From an uncultured Cellvibrio sp. (GTDB lineage: Bacteria > Pseudomonadota > Gammaproteobacteria > Pseudomonadales > Cellvibrionaceae), in NCBI GenBank assembly GCA_937958105.1, contig CALFXJ010000004.1, forward strand, positions 62,001-126,000: a stretch of 64,000 bases of DNA, read 5' to 3'. A program made the translations under genes and the position numbers. The notes under the pieces are model-generated. The model searched no databases. It saw only the letters and a program-made list of their open reading frames with translations, and was not told the DNA's origin. Of this stretch, positions 51,218 to 61,192 are shown one piece after another (the first letter of the stretch is position 1; each line of letters begins with the position of its first letter).

Positions 51218-52843
51218 ATGGAGACTAAGAGAGAGTCTTTTTCTAAAAAGATAAGCGACCTACCGACGACACTACATCACACCCTGACCGCTGTGCTGAT
51301 GAGCCTGTGCATAACATCCGGCGCCGCTGTGGCACAAACAGTCACCATCAACCCCGCTGTAGAACACCAGACAATTCGTGGTTTTGGCGGGATGAATGCC
51401 CCCGGCTGGATTGCTGATCTAACCTCCGCTCAGGTGGATACCGCTTTTGGCAATGGCGATGGACAATTAGGTTTGTCCATCATGCGTATGCGCATTGACC
51501 CCAATTCGAATAATTGGCGGATTCAGGTGCCGGCGGCGGTGCGTGCAAAATCCCACGGTGCGATCCTGCTGGCTTCCCCCTGGTCGCCACCGGCATATAT
51601 GAAAACCAATAATAATCTGAATAATGGTGGCAAGCTTCGGCCGGAATATTACGGAGCCTATACTGATCATCTGCTGAGCTTCGCCAGCTTCATGGCGTCT
51701 AACAATGCCTCTATCTACGCCTTATCGATCCAGAATGAACCGGACTGGCATCCTGATTATGAGTCCGCCGAATGGAGCGCGACCGATTTCGTTAATTATT
51801 TTTTAAGTCAGGGTCCCCGGTTCGGTTCGTTAAAAGTCGTTGCACCTGAATCGCTTAACTTCAACCCTGCACTTTCCGATCCTCTGTTGAATAACCCTAA
51901 TACCGTTGAGCATGTGGATATCATCGGTGGTCACCTGTACGGTCGCGCGCCCCGCGATTATCCGCTGGCGCGCAGTAAGGGCAAGGAACTGTGGATGACG
52001 GAACACTACACCGAAAGCCAGAACTCCGCTAATGCCTGGCCTCTGGCACTGGATGTGGGTACCGAACTGCACCAGAGCATGGTAGCCAACTTCAACGCAT
52101 ATATCTGGTGGTATATCCGTCGCAGTTATGGTCTGTTGACCGAAGATGGCGCAATCAGCAAACGCGGCTATCTGATGGCCCAATACTCAAAATTCGTGCG
52201 GCCCGGTTATGTCCGTATTGCGGCAACCGAGCAACCCCTCGCCGGCGTCTTCGTGACGGCTTATAAAGGGCCGGACAATCGTGTGGTGGTGGTTGCGGTT
52301 AACACCACTACCTCCCACCGTAATCTGAATCTTAATCTGCAGAATCTGAATGTAGATCAGTTTCTTAAGTACAGCACCTCCTCATCATTGAATCTCGGCT
52401 ATGGCGGTCGCACCACCGTTATGGGTAATGCCGCATCGGTGTGGGTCGATCCGCAAAGCGTCGCGACTTTCGTGAGTGAAACCGTCAGCGGCAGTTCATC
52501 CAGTGTCAGCAACACCTCATCATCCCGTTCTTCGGTCGCGGTTTCCTCGCAGTCTTCCTCCAGAGCCAGCAGCTCCAGTAATCCGGGCAGCGGGGCGACG
52601 GCTAATGTGGAAATCACCAACGATTGGGGCAGTGGTTATTGCGGGACGCTCCTGATTACCAACAACAGCAATGCGCCGGTTACCTGGAACGTCAGTGTGA
52701 TGGTAGATGGGACCGTCAATAACCTGTGGAACGGTGACTGGAGTCAGAGTGGCTCTACGCTCACCGTGAGGGGCCTGAATTGGAACAGTCAGATACAGCC
52801 CGGCCAGACCGAGTCATCTGTCGGCTTCTGCGCATCGCGCTAA
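51218..52843 (+). CDS. GH30 glucuronoxylanase with C-terminal CBM2-like module
   Basis: 541 residues: signal peptide to about residue 39 (AVA-Q), GH30 TIM barrel with side beta-domain (about 41-430), Ser-rich linker (about 435-461) and a short 80-residue CBM2-like module ending in GFCASR. Catalytic acid/base Glu174 is in QNEPDW and nucleophile Glu262 is in MTEHYTE. The arginine-containing WWYIRRSYGLL loop (Arg301) resembles GH30 subfamily 8, which cuts xylan next to 4-O-methylglucuronic acid branches. Secreted. AAGGAT upstream; the next gene is 33 bases away. Confidence 0.92.
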   Translation: METKRESFSKKISDLPTTLHHTLTAVLMSLCITSGAAVAQTVTINPAVEHQTIRGFGGMNAPGWIADLTSAQVDTAFGNGDGQLGLSIMRMRIDPNSNNWRIQVPAAVRAKSHGAILLASPWSPPAYMKTNNNLNNGGKLRPEYYGAYTDHLLSFASFMASNNASIYALSIQNEPDWHPDYESAEWSATDFVNYFLSQGPRFGSLKVVAPESLNFNPALSDPLLNNPNTVEHVDIIGGHLYGRAPRDYPLARSKGKELWMTEHYTESQNSANAWPLALDVGTELHQSMVANFNAYIWWYIRRSYGLLTEDGAISKRGYLMAQYSKFVRPGYVRIAATEQPLAGVFVTAYKGPDNRVVVVAVNTTTSHRNLNLNLQNLNVDQFLKYSTSSSLNLGYGGRTTVMGNAASVWVDPQSVATFVSETVSGSSSSVSNTSSSRSSVAVSSQSSSRASSSSNPGSGATANVEITNDWGSGYCGTLLITNNSNAPVTWNVSVMVDGTVNNLWNGDWSQSGSTLTVRGLNWNSQIQPGQTESSVGFCASR

Positions 52844-52876
52844 CTTACGTTACTCAGCAAAAAAAGGATAATCACC

Positions 52877-55800
52877 ATGAATAACAACTTGAGTGAACCA
52901 GCATATTTTTATCGGCGAGTGGTATCGGGAATATCGGTTTGCGTGCGTATGGTTGTGGGGCTGATGTTGCTATCGGCAGCAGTGGTCCACGCCGATAACC
53001 CAATCGTGTCTCACGTCTATACCGCTGACCCGGCGGCGCGTGTATTTAATGATCGAGTTTATGTGGTTGTTACGCATGACCAGGATAACCAGGCAGACTA
53101 CGGCGGACTGGTTGATTACTACCTGTTTTCATCCGATGACATGGTGAACTGGCAGGACCATGGGATTATCTGGAATTCACGCACCAATACCAGTTGGGCA
53201 AACCTTGCATACGCGCCGGATTTTATCGAGCGCAATGGCCGTTACTATTTATATTTTCCTGACGGTGCCGGTTCAATCGGTGTTGCTGTAGCGGATCGTC
53301 CCGAAGGTCCCTACACCGATCCCTTAGGACGCCCGCTGGTAAGTCGCAGCACACCTAACGCCAACGTAACCTGGCTGTTTGATCCGGGCGTGTTTATTGA
53401 TGATAACGGTCAGGCCTATTTGTATTTCGGCGGTGGTGGTCCGGGTAATGCGCGGGTGATTCGTTTGAACAACGACATGATCAGCACCAATGGTTCTGCG
53501 ATTACGCTGGATGTGCCAAATTTCTTTGAAGCGCTCTACATGCATAAAAGAAATGGCACTTACTATTTAAGTTATTCCACTGATACCGCTGGTGGATTAA
53601 CCATTGATTACATGACAAGTAATAATCCTACCTCCGGTTTTACCCGTCGCGGTACGGTGTTGGGCCAACCCTGGGAGAACAACAGCAACAACAATCACCA
53701 GTCAATTATTCAATACAAAGACCAGTGGTATATCTTTTACCACAACCGTGCAGTAGCGAACCAGATGGGTCACAGCACCTTTTCGCGTTCAATCAACGTA
53801 GACCGTCTGTACTACAACGCTGACGGTACCATGCAACGCGTTAATGCAGGACGCGTAGGTGTTCCGCAATTAAAATATGTGAATGCGTTTAACATCAATC
53901 AGGCGGAGATGTTTGATAACCAATCCGGCATTGAAACGGAGCGTGCCAGTGAAGGCACCATGAACCTGATGATGGGTGCCGGCGACTGGGTGAAAATTTC
54001 CGGTGTAGATTTTGGTGCAGGTGCAACGGGCATGAACGCGCGCGTTGCAGCCGCCATTAACTCCGGTCTGGAAATCCGCCTCGACAGTATTAACAACGCC
54101 CCGATCGCTACCCTGCAAGTGCAGAACACCGGTGGCTGGCAAACCTGGCAGACGCAATCCGTATCATTTAATCGGGTTACCGGCGTGCACGATGTGTATC
54201 TGCGCTCAACAGCCGGACACAACTTGAACTGGTATCAATTTACCGGCGCCACGGGTGGCAGCGGCCAATTAACAGTGGAGCTGGAGTCGCTGCGTAATCA
54301 AAGCAGCTTCAGTCCATTCCTGGTGCAATCCGACAGCGCTGCTTCCGGTGGTCAGTACATTGAATGGCCTGACAATAATAATCAACTGTTCGGCACCCCC
54401 GCCGATAATGAAAGTGGGCAGGTCCAGATTTCGTTCTCGCTGTCGCAACCGGCCAATGTGCAATTCCAGATGCGTGCCTCCATGCCCGATGCGGATGACG
54501 ATTCGTTTTACTACAAACTGGACAACGGCGCCTGGATGACACACAACAATACCGTTACCAGCGGTTGGCAAAATCTATCTGTCACAACATTTGAAAATCT
54601 TGCGGCGGGTAATCATGTCCTGAGAATTCTGCGGCGTGAAGATGGCACGCGCCTGGATGCAGTAACACTCACGGCGAGTGGCGGCACCATCAGTGCAGGT
54701 AATAACACGTCAAGCAGCACCAGTTCGATCAGCTCAAGCCCGAATTCCAGCGCCGTGAGTTCCAGTGCTGCGAGCAGTGTGGCCAGCTCGACGCCCACAG
54801 GTGGGAACGTATCTGGCTCAATCCAGATTACCAATGACTGGGGCAGTGGTTATTGTGCATCGCTTACTGTAACCAACAGCAGCGGTTCAGCCGTTACCTG
54901 GAGTCTGGGTATTACGGTTGAAGGCACAGTGGACAGTCTATGGAACGGTGAATGGAGCCAGAATGGTTCAACATTGACCGTGTCCGGTGTTGCCTGGAAC
55001 AGCATCCTGCAACCGGGCCAGAGCCATTCGTCGATTGGCTTTTGTGCTAACCGTAGCGGTACACCGGCATCGTCCAGCAGCGTCGCGTCGAGCACGCCGT
55101 CCTCAAGTGCGCCCGCTTCCAGCACGCCGTCTTCAAGTGTGGCGTCCTCCAGCGTTGCATCTTCCAGTGGCTATCAAGTACCGGAAAATAATTTTGCTCA
55201 GAACGGTGGTGTGGAAAGTGGCTTCACCAACTGGGGTTCGACGGCGGGTACTGCAAGCCGTAGTACGACGCAAGCCCGCAGCGGTTCTGCCAGCGCTTAT
55301 ATCTCCGGACGTACTGCTGCATGGAATGGTTTGACCTTCAATGTCGGTGCGTTAACCACCGGCAATGAATACGACGTAGCCGTCTGGGTCAGGCTCGCGG
55401 CTGGTTCACCGGATGCGGTGGTGATGTTAACAGCCAAGCGTCAGGATGACGCGGACACCTCAACCTATAACGAATATTCGCGCGTGGCGATGGCCACCGC
55501 CTCAGCTGACCGGTGGACCTTGCTGCAAGGTTACTACACGCAGTCCGGTACACCTTTCCAGCATTTCATCATCGAATCCGAAAATGAAACTGTAAGTTTT
55601 TACGCAGATGATTTCTCGATCGGCGGTGAAGTAGAGCAAGGTGGCGGCACTCACCAATTCTTTGTGGGTAACATCACCACCTCCGGCAACGTGCGCTCTG
55701 ACTTCACTCGCTACTGGGATCAGATCACGCCGGAAAACGAAGGCAAATGGGGTTCTATTGAAGGCACCCGCGATGTGTATAACTGGGCACCACTTGATCG

Positions 55801-56491
55801 CATCTATAACTATGCGCGCGCAAATAATATTCCGGTCAAAGCGCATACGTTTGTATGGGGTAATCAGTCGCCGAGTTGGCTTAACGGCTTGAGCGGCCCG
55901 GAAGTTGCCGCAGAGATTGAAGAATGGATTCGCGATTACTGTGCGCGTTATCCCGATACCGCAATGATCGACGTGGTGAACGAATCGACGCCGGGCCATG
56001 CGCCGGCTACCTATGCGCAACGGGCTTACGGCAACAACTGGATTATTCGTGTGTTCCAGATCGCCCGGCAATACTGTCCCAATTCGATCCTGATCCTCAA
56101 CGATTACAACGTGTTGAGCTGGAATACGAATGAGTTTATTGCGATGGCCCGTCCAGCGGTGGAAGCGGGAGTAGTGGATGCCCTGGGATTACAGGCCCAT
56201 GGTCTGGAGGATTGGTCGTTAAGCGATATCAGCAGAAAATTGGATCAGGTGGCTGCTCTGGGCTTGCCGATTTATATCTCTGAGTACGATGTTGCGCGCA
56301 CTAACGACCAGCAACAGTTGCAAATCATGCAAACGCAATTTCCGCTGTTCTACAACCATCCCTCGGTAAAAGGCATCACTCTGTGGGGCTATGTTGTGGG
56401 TCGCACCTGGGTGAACGGCAGCGGTTTAATTCAGGATAACGGTGCACCGCGGCCAGCGATGACCTGGTTGATGAATTATCTGAACCGCTAG
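52877..56491 (+). CDS. Multimodular GH43-CBM-CBM2-CBM22-GH10 bifunctional xylan hydrolase
   Basis: 1204 residues. Signal peptide to about residue 39; GH43 beta-propeller (about 43-345; catalytic base Asp in YTADPAARVF, acid Glu in FFEALYMHKR); CBM6 (about 350-455; GDWVKISGVDFGAG); another CBM6/35-type sandwich (about 470-600); Ser-rich linker; short CBM2-like module (about 643-718, WGSGYCASL to GFCANR); Ser-rich linker; CBM22 (about 765-910); GH10 xylanase (about 915-1204) with acid/base Glu1036 in VVNES and nucleophile Glu1136 in ISEYD. It would combine debranching (arabinofuranosidase or xylosidase) and endo-cutting in one secreted chain. Probably co-transcribed with GH30. The GH10 and CBM22 parts are close paralogues of the next genes. 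Confidence 0.92.
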   Translation: MNNNLSEPAYFYRRVVSGISVCVRMVVGLMLLSAAVVHADNPIVSHVYTADPAARVFNDRVYVVVTHDQDNQADYGGLVDYYLFSSDDMVNWQDHGIIWNSRTNTSWANLAYAPDFIERNGRYYLYFPDGAGSIGVAVADRPEGPYTDPLGRPLVSRSTPNANVTWLFDPGVFIDDNGQAYLYFGGGGPGNARVIRLNNDMISTNGSAITLDVPNFFEALYMHKRNGTYYLSYSTDTAGGLTIDYMTSNNPTSGFTRRGTVLGQPWENNSNNNHQSIIQYKDQWYIFYHNRAVANQMGHSTFSRSINVDRLYYNADGTMQRVNAGRVGVPQLKYVNAFNINQAEMFDNQSGIETERASEGTMNLMMGAGDWVKISGVDFGAGATGMNARVAAAINSGLEIRLDSINNAPIATLQVQNTGGWQTWQTQSVSFNRVTGVHDVYLRSTAGHNLNWYQFTGATGGSGQLTVELESLRNQSSFSPFLVQSDSAASGGQYIEWPDNNNQLFGTPADNESGQVQISFSLSQPANVQFQMRASMPDADDDSFYYKLDNGAWMTHNNTVTSGWQNLSVTTFENLAAGNHVLRILRREDGTRLDAVTLTASGGTISAGNNTSSSTSSISSSPNSSAVSSSAASSVASSTPTGGNVSGSIQITNDWGSGYCASLTVTNSSGSAVTWSLGITVEGTVDSLWNGEWSQNGSTLTVSGVAWNSILQPGQSHSSIGFCANRSGTPASSSSVASSTPSSSAPASSTPSSSVASSSVASSSGYQVPENNFAQNGGVESGFTNWGSTAGTASRSTTQARSGSASAYISGRTAAWNGLTFNVGALTTGNEYDVAVWVRLAAGSPDAVVMLTAKRQDDADTSTYNEYSRVAMATASADRWTLLQGYYTQSGTPFQHFIIESENETVSFYADDFSIGGEVEQGGGTHQFFVGNITTSGNVRSDFTRYWDQITPENEGKWGSIEGTRDVYNWAPLDRIYNYARANNIPVKAHTFVWGNQSPSWLNGLSGPEVAAEIEEWIRDYCARYPDTAMIDVVNESTPGHAPATYAQRAYGNNWIIRVFQIARQYCPNSILILNDYNVLSWNTNEFIAMARPAVEAGVVDALGLQAHGLEDWSLSDISRKLDQVAALGLPIYISEYDVARTNDQQQLQIMQTQFPLFYNHPSVKGITLWGYVVGRTWVNGSGLIQDNGAPRPAMTWLMNYLNR

Positions 56492-56546
56492 TGCCAGAGG
56501 TGATGGAACAGGATTTCCATCAATAGCAGTACCAAAAAATAATCGA

Positions 56547-56569
56547 CCTGCGCAGTACTGCTGCGCAGG
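56547..56569 (+). other. Hairpin after the giant GH43/GH10 gene
   Basis: CCTGCGCAG (56547-56555) is perfectly complementary to 56561-56569, with a 5-base loop. There is no T-run, so at best a weak terminator or mRNA-stabilising stem. Confidence 0.5.
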
Positions 56570-56662
56570 CAATACCTGCATCGATCCCAAACGTCGCGAA
56601 ACATCCTTGACCTGTGCCAACGGGCAGAACGTCAGTGCATGTTTTATCGACAACCATCGTAG

Positions 56663-56678
56663 TCACACTATGGTGTGA
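56663..56678. promoter_or_regulatory. Palindrome upstream of the CBM2-CBM22-GH10 xylanase
   Basis: TCACAC-N4-GTGTGA is a perfect palindrome 56 bases upstream of the start codon. It is the reverse of the usual CRP half-site order (TGTGA-N6-TCACA), so it could be a binding site of another regulator. No clear -35/-10 was found nearby. Confidence 0.4.
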
Positions 56679-56733
56679 ATACATCTGTAGCAGATTACTG
56701 ATTTAGATCAGTGGCTCTTTTGAGGAATCCATC

Positions 56734-58557
56734 ATGTATAGATCGATAAAAACAATGTTCAGCCCGGCCCTGCTCAAACGGCCAACTCAATGTATGATGC
56801 TGACATTCGCCGTGGCGGCAATGACCAGCACAGCCCACGCAGCTTGCCAGTACACGGTAACTAACCAGTGGGGTGGCGGCTTCACTGCTTCTGTCAAAGT
56901 AACCAACAACACCAACGCGGCGGTAAACAGCTGGAATGTCAGCTGGCAATATTCTGGCGATAACCGCGTGGCCGGAGGTTGGAATGCCAATATCACTGGC
57001 AACAATCCTTATTCCGCGAGCAACGAGAGCTGGAACGGAAATTTACAACCGGGTCAATCCGCTGAGTTTGGTTTCCAGGGCACCAAAGGTGACGCGGCAG
57101 CCCAGGTCCCTAACCTCACAGGCGCGCTCTGCGGCGGCAGCGTGAGCTCCAGTTCTGCGCCATCTTCTGCACGCAGCAGTGTAGCTCCAGTCAGTAGCAG
57201 TTCATCGTCCAGTCACTCCGTGCCGAGTAATAATTTTGCGCAGAATGGTGGAGTGGAAAATGGCTTGACCAACTGGGGAAGCACAGCGGGCACGGTTACA
57301 CGTACTACTTCTGTGAGCCGCACGGGTGCTGCCAGTGCCTACATCACCGGTCGTACGGCTGCGTGGAATGGCCTGACGTTTAATCCGGGTTCCTTGCGCA
57401 ATGGCAGTGAATATACCGTGGGCGTCTGGGTCAGACTGGCTGCCGGTTCTCCCGATGCGGTAGTCATGCTCACAGCTAAACGTCAGGACGATTCGGACAC
57501 ATCTACCTATAACGAATATACCCGCGTTGCCATGGCGGAAGTATCGGCTAACAGCTGGACGCTCCTGGAAGGTTACTACACGCAATCCGGTACACCTTTC
57601 CAGCATTTTATCATTGAGTCCGAGAACACCACCGTCAGTTACTACGCCGACGACTTCTACATTGGTGGAGACGCTCCAGCATCCAGCTCGTCTTCAAGCT
57701 CATCAACGGGTAGCGGCAATACCGGTAAATTTGTCGGTAACATCACTACGTCCGGTGCAGTGAGGTCGGATTTCACACGTTACTGGAACCAGATTACACC
57801 GGAAAACGAAGGCAAATGGGGTTCGGTTGAAGGTACCCGCAACGTATACAACTGGGCACCGCTTGATCGTATCTATGCTTACGCCCGTCAAAATAATATT
57901 CCGGTAAAAGCGCATACGTTTGTGTGGGGCGCGCAATCGCCGTCATGGCTTAACAATCTGAGCGGCCCGGAAGTTGCCGTTGAAATTGAACAGTGGATTC
58001 GTGATTACTGCACGCGCTATCCGGACACTGCCATGATCGACGTGGTTAACGAAGCTGTACCCGGTCACCAGCCGGCAGGTTATGCGCAAAGAGCGTTTGG
58101 TAATAACTGGATTCAGCGCACCTTCCAGCTCGCGCGGCAATACTGCCCCAACTCCATCCTGATTCTGAACGACTACAACAATATTCGCTGGCAGCACAAC
58201 GAGTTCATTGCGCTCGCAAAAGCTCAAGGCAACTACATTGATGCAGTTGGTCTGCAGGCGCACGAGTTGAAGGGTATGACCGCTGCGCAGGTCAAAACGG
58301 CTATCGACAATATCTGGAACCAAGTGGGCAAGCCCATCTACATTTCCGAATACGATATCGGCGATAACAATGACCAGGTTCAGCTGCAGAACTTCCAGGC
58401 GCATTTCCCGGTGTTCTGGAATCACCCGCATGTTAAAGGCATCACCATCTGGGGCTATGTCAACGGTAGAACCTGGATCGAGGGTTCCGGCCTGATCCAT
58501 GAAAATGGTACGCCCCGTCCTGCCATGACCTGGCTGATGAATTACATCGGACGTTAA
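56734..58557 (+). CDS. CBM2-CBM22-GH10 endo-beta-1,4-xylanase
   Basis: 607 residues. Signal peptide to about 36 (AHA-A); canonical CBM2 (37-136, CQYTVTNQWGGGF to ALCGG), a cellulose-binding module; Ser linker; CBM22 (about 166-315); Ser linker; GH10 (about 330-607) with acid/base Glu440 in VVNEA and nucleophile Glu539 in ISEYD. Secreted enzyme held on cell-wall cellulose while it cuts xylan. Resembles Cellvibrio japonicus Xyn10B, which is encoded beside a GH62 gene; here a GH43 gene lies between them. GAGGAATCC serves as ribosome binding site. Confidence 0.93.
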   Translation: MYRSIKTMFSPALLKRPTQCMMLTFAVAAMTSTAHAACQYTVTNQWGGGFTASVKVTNNTNAAVNSWNVSWQYSGDNRVAGGWNANITGNNPYSASNESWNGNLQPGQSAEFGFQGTKGDAAAQVPNLTGALCGGSVSSSSAPSSARSSVAPVSSSSSSSHSVPSNNFAQNGGVENGLTNWGSTAGTVTRTTSVSRTGAASAYITGRTAAWNGLTFNPGSLRNGSEYTVGVWVRLAAGSPDAVVMLTAKRQDDSDTSTYNEYTRVAMAEVSANSWTLLEGYYTQSGTPFQHFIIESENTTVSYYADDFYIGGDAPASSSSSSSSTGSGNTGKFVGNITTSGAVRSDFTRYWNQITPENEGKWGSVEGTRNVYNWAPLDRIYAYARQNNIPVKAHTFVWGAQSPSWLNNLSGPEVAVEIEQWIRDYCTRYPDTAMIDVVNEAVPGHQPAGYAQRAFGNNWIQRTFQLARQYCPNSILILNDYNNIRWQHNEFIALAKAQGNYIDAVGLQAHELKGMTAAQVKTAIDNIWNQVGKPIYISEYDIGDNNDQVQLQNFQAHFPVFWNHPHVKGITIWGYVNGRTWIEGSGLIHENGTPRPAMTWLMNYIGR

Positions 58558-58619
58558 TAACAATAAAAACGGCGGTCCTTCTGCGTGGGAGGATCGCTTT
58601 CAGCCAAATACGTAATTCC

Positions 58620-58660
58620 ACGGGATTTTCTGCGTTTTTTCTTACACCAGAAAATCCCGT
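58620..58660 (+). terminator. Strong hairpin between GH10 and GH43 genes
   Basis: A perfect 13-bp stem, ACGGGATTTTCTG (58620-58632) with CAGAAAATCCCGT (58648-58660), and a 15-base T-rich loop. The tail is only TTTAT, so a weak terminator; it may partly separate the transcripts. Confidence 0.6.
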
Positions 58661-58729
58661 TTATAAGAATAACATCCAGTGGATCATTACGAACAGGCGA
58701 GCAATATTATCCGGGAGATACTACCAACC

Positions 58730-61192
58730 ATGAACATCACCAATAATTTACGCAACCGGTTATGCGGACGTACCGCGCCCGCACTGGTGCTGGCAATGGC
58801 TGCCTCGGCGATGGTGTTACCGGCGCAGGCCGCATGCGAATACACCGTTACCAACCAATGGGGCAATGGGTTTACTGCCAGCATCAAAGTTACGAATGAC
58901 ACCACTGCTGCTCTCAACAGCTGGACCTTAACCTGGCAATATTCCGGGGATAACCGCATTACCAACAGTTGGAATGCCACCCTGAGCGGCAGCAATCCGT
59001 ACACGGCAACGAATGCGAGTTGGAATGGAAATTTATCACCCGGGCAAAGTGCTGAATTTGGTTTTCAGGGAACCAAAGGTGATGCGGCACCGGAAGTGCC
59101 AGGACTGACCGGTACCCTGTGTGGCGGTAATCCAGTTTCGTCGAGCCGTGCTTCGGTGCAAGCTTCCAGCGCACCCTCATCAAGCAGTTTGCCATCAAAC
59201 TCCAGTGCTGCGCCCCGCTCCAGCAGTTCATCATCCAGCTACTTCGTGCCAGCCAATAACTTTGCCAAAAATGGCGGTGTTGAAGATGGATTAACCCATT
59301 GGTCAACGACAGCCGGCACGATTGCGCGTTCAACACAAGAGCGCCGCAGCGGCACAGCCAGCGCCTACATCAGTGGCCGCACCGCCGCCTGGAACGGCTT
59401 AACGTTCAGCGTGGGCTCGCTCACGCAGGGTAATACCTATGATGTGGCGGTATGGGTAAAACTGACAGCAGGTTCGCCGGCGACGGAGATTATTCTTACC
59501 GCAAAACGCGAAGACGATGCAGATTCAAGTACGTACAACGAATACACCAATATTGCGCGTGCCACCGCTAACGCAGACGGGTGGACATTGATACGCGGCA
59601 ATTACACCCACGCTGGCACTCCCTTCCAACATTTTATTATTGAATCATCCAGCACCAGTGTCAGTTATTACGCCGATGACTTCTCCATCGGTGGTGAGCG
59701 CGAAGAAGAGCCGGTTGACCTTGTTGAGGCGAACAATCCGATTATCTGGGCCGATGTGCCGGACCCGTCGGTGATTCGCGTAGGCAACACTTACTACATG
59801 ACCAGCACCACGATGCACATGAGTCCCGGTGTACCGGTGATGAAATCTACGGATTTAAAAAACTGGACGTTAGTTAACTATGCCTATTCCACGCTGGCCA
59901 GCAATGCGCAACTGAATCTGGAGAGCGGACAGAATGCCTACGGTAAAGGTTCATGGGCGAGCAGCATTCGCTACGTGGACGGCACTTACTATGTCAGTAC
60001 ATTTTCCTACACCACTAACCGCACCTACATTTATCGCACCAGAGATATTGAAAATGGTTCCTGGACTGTATCGGTGCTTAATGGGCTTTACCACGACTCA
60101 GCCTTGTTCTTCGAGAATGGCCGTGTGTTTCTGGTGTACGGCATAGACGATATCAAACTGATTGAACTGACCGCCGACGCAACCGCGATAAAGGCCGGCG
60201 GCATAAATCAGACCATCATCCCTAAGGCCTCTGCTATTGCCGGAACAAATTTCTATGTAACGGCCGAAGGTGCGCACCTGCAGAAAATTAATGGCCGCTA
60301 TTATGTTTCACTGATCAGCTGGCCAGCAAACAGCGGACGGTCTCAGTTGATTTATCGCGCGGACAATCTGACAGGCCCTTATCAAGGCCGCGTTGCGCTG
60401 CAGGATCAGGGAGTGGCGCAGGGTAATTTAATTGATACACCCAGTGGTGACTGGTACGCGTTTCTATTTAAAGACAGCGGTGCTGTCGGGCGTATTCCTT
60501 ACCTCGTTCCGGTGCGCTGGGAAAATGGCTGGCCTGTTTTCGGGGTAAATGGTCGTGTGCCACAGCAACTGGGTTTTACGGTGGATAACCGTGGATTGGG
60601 TGGTGTGGTTACGTCCGATGAATTCAGCAGCTCGCGGTTACCCTTGCAATGGCAATGGAATCACAACCCGGATAACAGTGGCTGGTCGCTGCAGGCGCGT
60701 CCCGGTTTTATGCGTCTCACCAATACGCGCCGCGACAACAGCTTTGTCAGCACGCGTAACACGCTAACCCAACGCACATTTGGTCCACAGAGTTCTGCAC
60801 GTGTTGCCATGGAAACCAACGGCATGCGTGATGGTGACTACGCCGGTCTTGGTGCGCTACAGGCGCGCTATGGCTACGTCGGCGTGACGCAATCCGGTGG
60901 TAGTAAATCCATCATCATGGTGGACAGCACCTCCGGTACACCCCAGGAAGTTGAACGCATCAATCTCAATCAGAATCGTGTCTATCTGCGCATCGATATG
61001 GACTTCCGTAACCAGACCGATCAGGCACGTTTTTACTTCAGTCTCGATGGCTCCAACTGGCGCGCCATCGGCAACACCTTGCGCATGACCTATGACCTGT
61101 CTCACTTCATGGGTTATCGCTTTGCTCTGTTTAATTACGGTACGCAATCCACTGGCGGTTACGTCGATTTTGATTATTACCGGTTGGAGTAG
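58730..61192 (+). CDS. CBM2-CBM22-GH43 arabinofuranosidase/xylosidase
   Basis: 820 residues from ATG at 58730 (open frame to 58679). Signal peptide, canonical CBM2, Ser linker, CBM22 (closely similar to those in the two preceding xylanases), GH43 catalytic domain (about 335-625) with base Asp in ADVPDPSVIRVG and acid Glu in VTAEGAHL, and a C-terminal concanavalin-like GH43 C2 domain (about 630-820; DEFSSSRLPLQWQWNHNP, QARFYFSLDGSNWRAIG). The layout fits GH43 subfamilies with a C2 domain, acting on arabinose or xylose side chains; the exact substrate is not visible. GGGAGA upstream is the probable ribosome binding site. Confidence 0.9.
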   Translation: MNITNNLRNRLCGRTAPALVLAMAASAMVLPAQAACEYTVTNQWGNGFTASIKVTNDTTAALNSWTLTWQYSGDNRITNSWNATLSGSNPYTATNASWNGNLSPGQSAEFGFQGTKGDAAPEVPGLTGTLCGGNPVSSSRASVQASSAPSSSSLPSNSSAAPRSSSSSSSYFVPANNFAKNGGVEDGLTHWSTTAGTIARSTQERRSGTASAYISGRTAAWNGLTFSVGSLTQGNTYDVAVWVKLTAGSPATEIILTAKREDDADSSTYNEYTNIARATANADGWTLIRGNYTHAGTPFQHFIIESSSTSVSYYADDFSIGGEREEEPVDLVEANNPIIWADVPDPSVIRVGNTYYMTSTTMHMSPGVPVMKSTDLKNWTLVNYAYSTLASNAQLNLESGQNAYGKGSWASSIRYVDGTYYVSTFSYTTNRTYIYRTRDIENGSWTVSVLNGLYHDSALFFENGRVFLVYGIDDIKLIELTADATAIKAGGINQTIIPKASAIAGTNFYVTAEGAHLQKINGRYYVSLISWPANSGRSQLIYRADNLTGPYQGRVALQDQGVAQGNLIDTPSGDWYAFLFKDSGAVGRIPYLVPVRWENGWPVFGVNGRVPQQLGFTVDNRGLGGVVTSDEFSSSRLPLQWQWNHNPDNSGWSLQARPGFMRLTNTRRDNSFVSTRNTLTQRTFGPQSSARVAMETNGMRDGDYAGLGALQARYGYVGVTQSGGSKSIIMVDSTSGTPQEVERINLNQNRVYLRIDMDFRNQTDQARFYFSLDGSNWRAIGNTLRMTYDLSHFMGYRFALFNYGTQSTGGYVDFDYYRLE

